From contig JAQFVV010006215.1 of the NCBI GenBank assembly GCA_028023455.1, positions 8,821,950-8,885,949 on the forward strand: 64,000 nucleotides of DNA, in the 5' to 3' direction. The translations under genes and the position numbers were made by a program. This document shows, piece after piece, positions 57,513 to 64,000 of this stretch (positions are counted from its first letter, which is position 1; each line of letters begins with the position of its first letter). Under the pieces are notes generated by a model. The model saw only the letters and a program-made list of their open reading frames with translations. It made no database searches and had not been told where the DNA came from. Origin of the DNA: Epiperipatus broadwayi (lineage: Eukaryota; Onychophora; Udeonychophora; Euonychophora; Peripatidae).

Positions 57513-60500
57513 TTTCAGGAAAAACACAGTAATATTGTAATGATTATATTAGATGTTATCAATCACATAGATAGAATTTCTTCTGAAAATTTTATTATGA
57601 CTTTAATACATATTTATTATCATGTTGTTGGAATATATCTATGTCAACACTACAAAAGGCTAATTTTTCTGGTCACTATTCACTTTTTTATTGAATAAAA
57701 TAATCCTCTGATAAAATTTTAATAAAGACTTTAGACTCAGTTTTTTATGCTACTTCAAATAAAAATTCAGCACTAAACTGAATAGATATCTACTTTCTAC
57801 ATATCTGTGCTGATCTTAATAATTGTAAAAGTCAAACCAATATCATAATTAAAAAATATAAAGCCTGGATTTATCCTGCTTTCTTAAATTTATAGAAAAT
57901 AATGTCTTTCACAATGAACCAGACAACTTTTTCAAATTTCTCTGGATCATTTTCAACTTGTTATATATTTATAGCTATTTTTTTTCTTAAAGATATTAAC
58001 ATTTTTCTTTTTTGGTTCTTTTATATTTTGTAAACTATATCTGTCTTATTCAATATATCATCCTAAGTAAGCCAAATTCCCTTTAGCAAATGCATTTTTA
58101 AAAAAATGTTAACTTTCTTTTTTCTCTATATCTTTAATAATAACTATAATTATTTTATTTGCATTTCTCATATTTCAATTTTTTTTGAGTCCATACTCTT
58201 CTTAAAGTACAAAAAGTATACTTATTAAATATTTAATATTTGTACTTAAAGGTTATACTCAGACAAGCTTAATATCATACTAAATTTGTATTTATTGAGG
58301 TTTAGCACTTTGAAGCACAATGTATATTCTCATATTCATAGCATTAATGTATGTGTAATATGGTTTATATTTATATATAGATTGTAAGTTTATTTAAACT
58401 CAAGTAAATTTTATTGTCCATTTCTTAGAGAGAGGGAAGCATGATTTCTTCCTATTTACAACATTAAGGTTCTTATCTACATATCAAACCACTTTAATTC
58501 TCTGCTTGGAATCATTTTGCTTGATGCATACAATGTTGGTGGTTATGAACTCAAATGTGTGGACCATTGCATGTTGGTATTCAAGGAAAATTGAATTGTG
58601 TTCAGGATTATTTGTGGTTCATTTGTAGAGATATCTGTGTTGAAATATCCTTATAGAGGGACATTCATGTAATAGATAGCCCTGGATCCTGCCTGATGGT
58701 ATACAATTTTATATATAGAGTGTGGAGTATAATATTAGGCTTTTTTGAACATAATGTGTAAGTACAAATATTTACCAGTATCTTCATCAAAAGCATTGGC
58801 TGTATAGAACTTAAACTATTGTTTTAGAGATTTTGCATTTCACTGAAAAAAGTTTTTTTTCTAATGTAATTATAAATTCTGGAAGAGCCCTATTCTTCTC
58901 TTCCTTGTTCATAAATTACCTGACAATCATTTACTAATCTTCTTGAATATGTTTCCATCAAAGCCTACAATGTTTTGCATCTAAGTATGATATCAATTCT
59001 GCATGTTGTGCCAGTTTCTGTCTTATCAAAGATAATATTTTATAGCTTCTTTATCTGTCTTTATATACATAATACTTTTTCAGTAAATATTAATTAGAAC
59101 TATTTTGTCTATTACACACATTTCTGTCAGGCATATGCTATTTTTATTAATAAGTTATCATGACTATTTTTATCATTATTTCTATGAAGCAGCTCTGCTT
59201 CTTCTACACAAATTATTTCTTATACCATATTAAAACAAACATAACTTTTTTATCATTATTCAATGTTTGCAATCTATTTTTGCCATTTTTACTATTTTTT
59301 TTTATACTTCATATTATAACTTATTATTAATATTTCTACACGCCCATTTATGTAGGCATTTTGCATTTATAATTTTTTTTCTTATTACATTATTTTTTAT
59401 CTCTTAATAATCCAAACCTTTTGTTCCACATTTATTTCTTAAGTTATTGAGATATTATTTTATATAGTGCTATGTTTCTATGTAATAGTAATATTAGCGA
59501 TTAAGCCAATGCACATTCACTTTAAAGAGATTATATATAAATGAATACTCAATTTTTCCAGACATGAGATATAGTATTTTAGAAAGAATGGAATGAATCA
59601 CCCATTCTTTCCGACCCAAACATTTATCTATGGGCAAATCTTAAGTGTGTGGAAATAAGAGTGTGAGATGTTACACGATCACTTTAAATTACATTTGTTA
59701 AGTTTGAACAAATGACACTTTGCGAAATCTTTACAATTTATGAACCATCATTCTTTAGTTGAAATTAAACATATATAATGAGATATTATTTTTTACATAT
59801 TTAAATACCTTTTATATGAATTTATTTTATCAATTAAACTTTTAGTACTTGCATGTATTTTTATCCAATAAATCTGAATATTTTCTTGAATAATCTTTTT
59901 TTAAATTCATTAATTTCTCATTTCTTTATTATTTAAATTCCTTTTACTCATTAAAAAATATTCTCAATTCACCATTATTACATTGTGATATTAATTTGCA
60001 TCAATTCTAGGATATGAATGCATTATTAATGTTATTTCTAATTCTACATGAAATCATAATATATTTTAACTCGAAATTTATTATTATTATTATTATTTTA
60101 AGGATTTTTATTTAATAATGTTAAACCATGTTTTTGTTATTACCATATTATCATATTACAAAAAATTTTCAATGATTCACCTATATTACTTTGTATCTCA
60201 TACTATAATGTCTTAGATTGTAGGTCATACTATAATGTCTTACAATATTAGCATTTTTTGTGCTTACCACAACATTGCAATTCACTATTAATATTTGTTA
60301 ATTATATTATATTGGATATATTTTTTAATTTATTTTTTTCTATTTTATTATATCGTAATTACTGTTTAACATGTATAAGTGAATAATCACCAAATCCTTT
60401 GGATGCCATTTTAATCCAATCAGCATTGGCCTTTCTTTTATATAGAGCTACCTCTAAAACTTTTTTTTAATTCTTAGATCTAAAATTAATCCATTTAAAA

Positions 60501-62080
60501 TGTGTCTGCTTTTAATTCCAGATGTTTGTCCCAGAACATTCTATAATATCCATCTATTTCCCCTCATCTGTGTAATAAGTTTATGAATTCCTTAGACATT
60601 TAACATTTTATATAGTATCTTTACAATATTTTTTTCTATGTTTTTAATCATAACTGAAATAATGTGCTCTGCTCACGTGAAAAACTTTTGTTTAAGGTCA
60701 TTTGATGTTGATGATTGACCCTGAAAAATATTTTCATGTTTCCTAATTCTCGTTTTTAGCCAAAATGTTTTATAATTTGATTTCCTTTTTTTCTTGACTT
60801 ATTATAGCATTATATAACTAATTTTTAATCTTCTTATATATAATCTCCATATCTTTTATTATTATATTAATGAAAAAGATTTTAAATACGGTATTTTTAT
60901 TTTCCCTCATTAAAGTTTACTACCGTCTTTGTAAAAGCTTCAAAAGATATGAATAAAGAAAATCATTACTGAAGCAAATGTAATTAATTTATGGTTCTAA
61001 TTGCTTTGAATATTGGATTATTTATCATTTATGTTTAAACTTCTTAAAAGATTGTTGAATAATACTGTTAATTCATTTCTATTTTTGTTACCAATAACAA
61101 AGTTATTTTTAATAAAAACATATTGACTCAATGTCTTTCAATTCTTTATTCATTTCCGGCTTTTTGTTATTTATCTAAAATAATTTTAGAAATTAATTAA
61201 ACATGCATACAGATTTTTTTCATATTATAAAAGCGTGAGAATAAGTTTTGAGATTTATAAGGAAGTCTTTTGATATTAATAATTTTTGCTATAATTTACA
61301 TTAAATAGCTTGTCTTTCTGTTATATGTATTTGTACTGTGGATAATAACATTGTAGGCTTTTTTGGCGAATTAGTTACCCGTTCATTTTATATGTTAACT
61401 TTGTATAAATAATAATGGTACTGTCTCCAGTGTAACAATTGGGCAGTGTCTGAAGTCTGACTGGGAGAATTGCAGATACAAAATTATTAAGTTGGTGGCT
61501 TTTGAATAATTATTTTTGTAGTTCCTTTTTAAAAATTATAAATATATAGCTTATTTTACGGCAAGTTATTATGTTTTTTTAAAATACATACCATAACTTA
61601 TTACACTAAGAAAATAAGTTATTGGATGAAAAAAAAAAAGAAGTTATCACTTTTTTAATTTAACTCATTAATAATCACAATTTTTCTAATTGAATTAATT
61701 TTTATTTTGTTTTACTCGCTATTTCTTCATTTTCTTATATTACTATCGTTAGTCACTTAAAGTAACACAATTATTGACATGAGCTTTTCATACCTCCATT
61801 CAAATTTCTGCACTATGATTATGGGGATGGCGTATTAGTTTAACTACAAATTCACCCTTTAATTACTACATCGTAATTTTGAATCTAGACTTTGTTTTTG
61901 TTTTGTTTTAACTTTTTTTTTTTGTTCTTTTTATTTTTTTAGAAGTTCATATGAAAAGTTGCCAAAGATGTGATAATGCTATGCATTATACCAAAGACCT
62001 GGAATTCAAATCAAGAAAGAATCAGTAATACTTTTTAAGTACTAAGGATTTGCTAAACCAGGTTTGGGTGTTTTGTTCAT
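57513..62080. other. T-rich DNA, no gene seen
   Basis: About 4.5 kb with a marked T bias on the top strand. Short protein-like patches appear on the minus strand near 58870-58980 (for example METYSRRLVNDCQVIYEQGR), but frames do not persist and I recognise no family. An 18-bp direct repeat (CATACTATAATGTCTTA and neighbours) lies at about 60199-60243, and an ATT run at 60079-60096. Confidence 0.45.
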
Positions 62081-62095
62081 AATGTTAGTAGTCTT
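62081..62095. repeat. Left diverged target-site duplication of giant palindrome
   Basis: AATGTTAGTAGTCTT; matches AATGATATTAGTCTT at 63124-63138 in 13 of 15 positions. Confidence 0.6.
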
Positions 62096-63123
62096 AAATC
62101 ACTAAACATCACATGATCATCATTTCTTATGCTTGCTCATAACTAGTATTAACTCTCCCTACAATCATGCCACTTAGTGCAAGCCAGAGTAATCAATGGA
62201 TGCCATAAGGCTTGTGCATATAATCCCTATCTAATGCCTACTTATCCAATGTCCCCAGACTGCATCTAGATCTTAGGGATCTAATACAACCATCCAGCAG
62301 TATCTTTTATCTCTACTTAACTACAAACTATGACAATAAAATTGAAAACACAATATTTTCAATCTAAGCTCATTAGCTTATAAAGTCATATAGGTCTGAG
62401 CTCAGTTCAGTACTCATACAGTTTGGTGTCTTTGGTTTTTTAATAACCATAGCGACCAATATCCTGTTAGGCCGGTTGTTCATAACTGTTGTTAAAACTC
62501 TCCATATAGTAGTGCCACTCAGCACAAGCCAGAGTAATCAATGGATGTCAGAAGGCTTGTGCATAAAATCCCTATCTACTGCCTACTCATCCAATATCTC
62601 CAGACTAGTTTCTAGCTAGTGGCTTGCACTGAATGATACTATTGTATGGAGAGTTTTGCCTGTTTTAATAACAGTTATCAGCAAGCATAAGAAATGGTGG
62701 TCATGTAATGTTTAATGGTATAATACCAATCCTGCCTAATAGGATTATAGTGACTATGGTTATTCAAGAACCAAAGACATCAAAATATATGGGTACTGAA
62801 CTGAGTTCAGACCTGTATGACTATTTAAGGTAATGAGCTTAGATTGAAAATATTATAGTTTCAATTTTATTCTCATAGTTTTGTAGTTAAATAGAGATAA
62901 AATGTGGCTCCTGGAGGGTTGCATTAAATCCTATGATCTAGGTGCAGTGCTCTCAAATCCAAGGTTTTTCATTGACAAAAGCTACAAGCTAGAAACTTGT
63001 CTGGGGATATTGGATGAGTAGGCACTATATGGGGATTTTATGCACAAGCCTTCTGGCATCCATTGATTATTCTGGCTTGCACTGAGTAGCACTACTGTAT
63101 GGAGAGTTTTGCATGTTTTAATT
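62096..63123 (+). mobile_element. Giant fold-back element, family 1, with nested member
   Basis: The 1,028-bp element starts with the family leader CACTAAACATCACATGATCA and ends GTTTTGCATGTTTTAATT. Left arm (about 62096-62475) pairs with right arm (about 62720-63123). Beyond the part shared with shorter copies, the arms contain an extra ~200 bp (CTCTACTTAACTACAAACTA ... GGTTTTTTAATAACCATAGC against GCTATGG/GACTATGGTTATTCAAGA ... TAGTTAAATAGAGATAAAAT). The centre (about 62480-62715) is itself a complete smaller fold-back copy in the opposite orientation. No coding capacity is visible. This is the longest family member and probably nearest to the original structure. Confidence 0.8.
62480..62715 (-). 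mobile_element. Nested small fold-back element inside the giant palindrome
   Basis: AAAACTCTCCATATAGTAGT ... CCAATATCTCCAGACTAG and its partner arm CTTGCACTGAATGATACTAT ... GGAGAGTTTTGCCTG, followed by the reversed leader AGCATAAGAAATGGTGGTCA, TGTAATGTTTAAT. It occupies the loop of the larger hairpin exactly between the two outer arms. Confidence 0.7.
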
Positions 63124-63138
63124 AATGATATTAGTCTT
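63124..63138. repeat. Right diverged target-site duplication of giant palindrome
   Basis: AATGATATTAGTCTT; see 62081-62095. Confidence 0.6.
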
Positions 63139-63314
63139 GTTAATTTAAATAATTAAAGACAATAATATAATAAAATTTAATCAAAAAGATAGTGATTATT
63201 CAGGAGTTAAATTAACAAGGTGATAACTTGTTACATTTTTTATTCTGTCACTTATATTTTTTAGTAGAGTAAGTAATATCTTTATAAATATATTTTTCAA
63301 ATTCGTATAAATAA

Positions 63315-63535
63315 TGATACAATAAAAGACAAATGACCCCCCAAGATACATTTTGTGCAGAACCAGTAGACTTTAGTTGGTCTAAGTCACCATCTCTCAA
63401 ATATATTTATGTATTATATGAAAAATATTTATCTATATTAAATAATTATGTTTTGAATTACAAGTGTTAAATTAACTCAACCTACCTCTTTGACACCATC
63501 CACTTTGCATAAATACAGTAATGACAAACACAGTC
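63315..63535 (+). repeat. Dispersed repeat family 2, copy at window end
   Basis: TACATTTTGTGCAGAACCAG, then TTTAGTTGGTCTAAGTCACC, then ATCTCTCAAATATATTTATG, and later CACCATCCACTTTGCATAAA with CAGTAATGACA follow the family order with many substitutions. Confidence 0.5.
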
Positions 63536-64000
63536 ATGATTATTAATCAGATATATTAATCTTTAATTGAGTTTTGAGATTTAAATCTCTGCTAGATATA
63601 ATCTTTAGTTTAGTAAATAATTAGTAATAATCTTTACTGTATTTATCTAAAGTAGATGATATCAAAGATTTGGGTTGAGTTTGTTTGACACTTATAATTC
63701 AAAATGTAATTATAGAATAAGTAATGTAAAGAGAGGTATAAAAAAGTTAGGATTATTTATTATTACATTTAAAAAAAACCTAATAACATGCCTTAAATTA
63801 TGCTATATATCTATAATATAAAAATGTCACAATTGCAAAAATAATAGTTCAAAAACAGTCACCTTAATAAGTTTTAAAGCAACCCAAAACAGTTCTCTGC
63901 AATCCTGACAGCAATTCTTCTCAGAAAAATTGTACTGGAGACATTAACATTATTTATACAAAGCTAATATATGAAAAGAACATGTAAGTAATATACAAAA
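63536..64000. other. AT-rich DNA to window end, nothing recognised
   Basis: No supported feature. Confidence 0.5.

Noticed and set aside
58430-59050. Minus-strand protein-like patch suggesting another transposable element
   Set aside because: Short phrases look protein-like, but frames change every 30-60 bp and I can match them to no family.
1-64000. CRISPR array, operon or phage-like organisation
   Set aside because: No regularly spaced short repeats, no clustered same-strand genes, and clear eukaryotic retrotransposons throughout.

Overview
This window is a very A+T-rich (roughly three quarters A+T), CpG-poor stretch of animal nuclear DNA, most likely intergenic or deep intronic. I found no intact host protein-coding gene, no functional RNA gene and no prokaryotic signal: there are no operons, the only long reading frames belong to a broken retrotransposon, and microsatellites, SINEs, LINE relics and fold-back repeats are everywhere. 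The CR1-type LINE (PHD finger plus SGNH esterase ORF1) and the glycine-tRNA-derived SINE point to an invertebrate metazoan; I cannot name the species.

Layout. 1-3480: AT-rich DNA with a 477-bp fold-back element flanked by a perfect 13-bp direct repeat. 3484-8060: one nearly full-length but decayed CR1-like LINE (ORF1 with PHD-like and esterase domains; ORF2 with endonuclease, reverse transcriptase and C-terminal region) ending in a short (CATCA)n tail. 9205-9650: an inverted 5'-truncated copy of the same LINE. 9931-10640: a trinucleotide microsatellite followed by the C-terminus of a second, unrelated LINE. 11-25 kb: mostly featureless AT-rich DNA with scattered copies of three dispersed repeat families, several hairpins and two tRNA-like SINEs. 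26-28 kb: the most CpG-rich stretch, with an ETS-like site, a TATA-like box and a start codon in good context, the best candidate for a host promoter. 32.9-37 kb: a decayed reverse-transcriptase fragment, purine-rich DNA of possible coding origin and a 647-bp tandem duplication. 41-54 kb: four pieces of one (GAT)n-tailed LINE family, a possible piggyBac transposase relic, a possible piggyBac-type terminus, more SINEs and a 430-bp palindrome. 57.5-62 kb: T-rich featureless DNA. 62.1-63.1 kb: a 1.03-kb giant palindrome with a smaller member of the same family nested in its centre.

Two repeat systems deserve attention. First, a roughly 94-bp SINE that is little more than a tRNA-Gly(TCC)-like body, but whose leader (GTCAA) is complementary to its trailer (TTGAC), so the transcript would have an acceptor stem extended by five base pairs; two copies have perfect 13-14 bp target-site duplications. 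Second, a fold-back family whose copies have a fixed 5' leader, a fixed AT-rich 3' end and target-site duplications of different lengths (13, 15 and about 9-12 bp), which suggests reverse-transcriptase-mediated insertion of a self-complementary RNA rather than cut-and-paste transposition. The window's LINE families are possible sources of the machinery.
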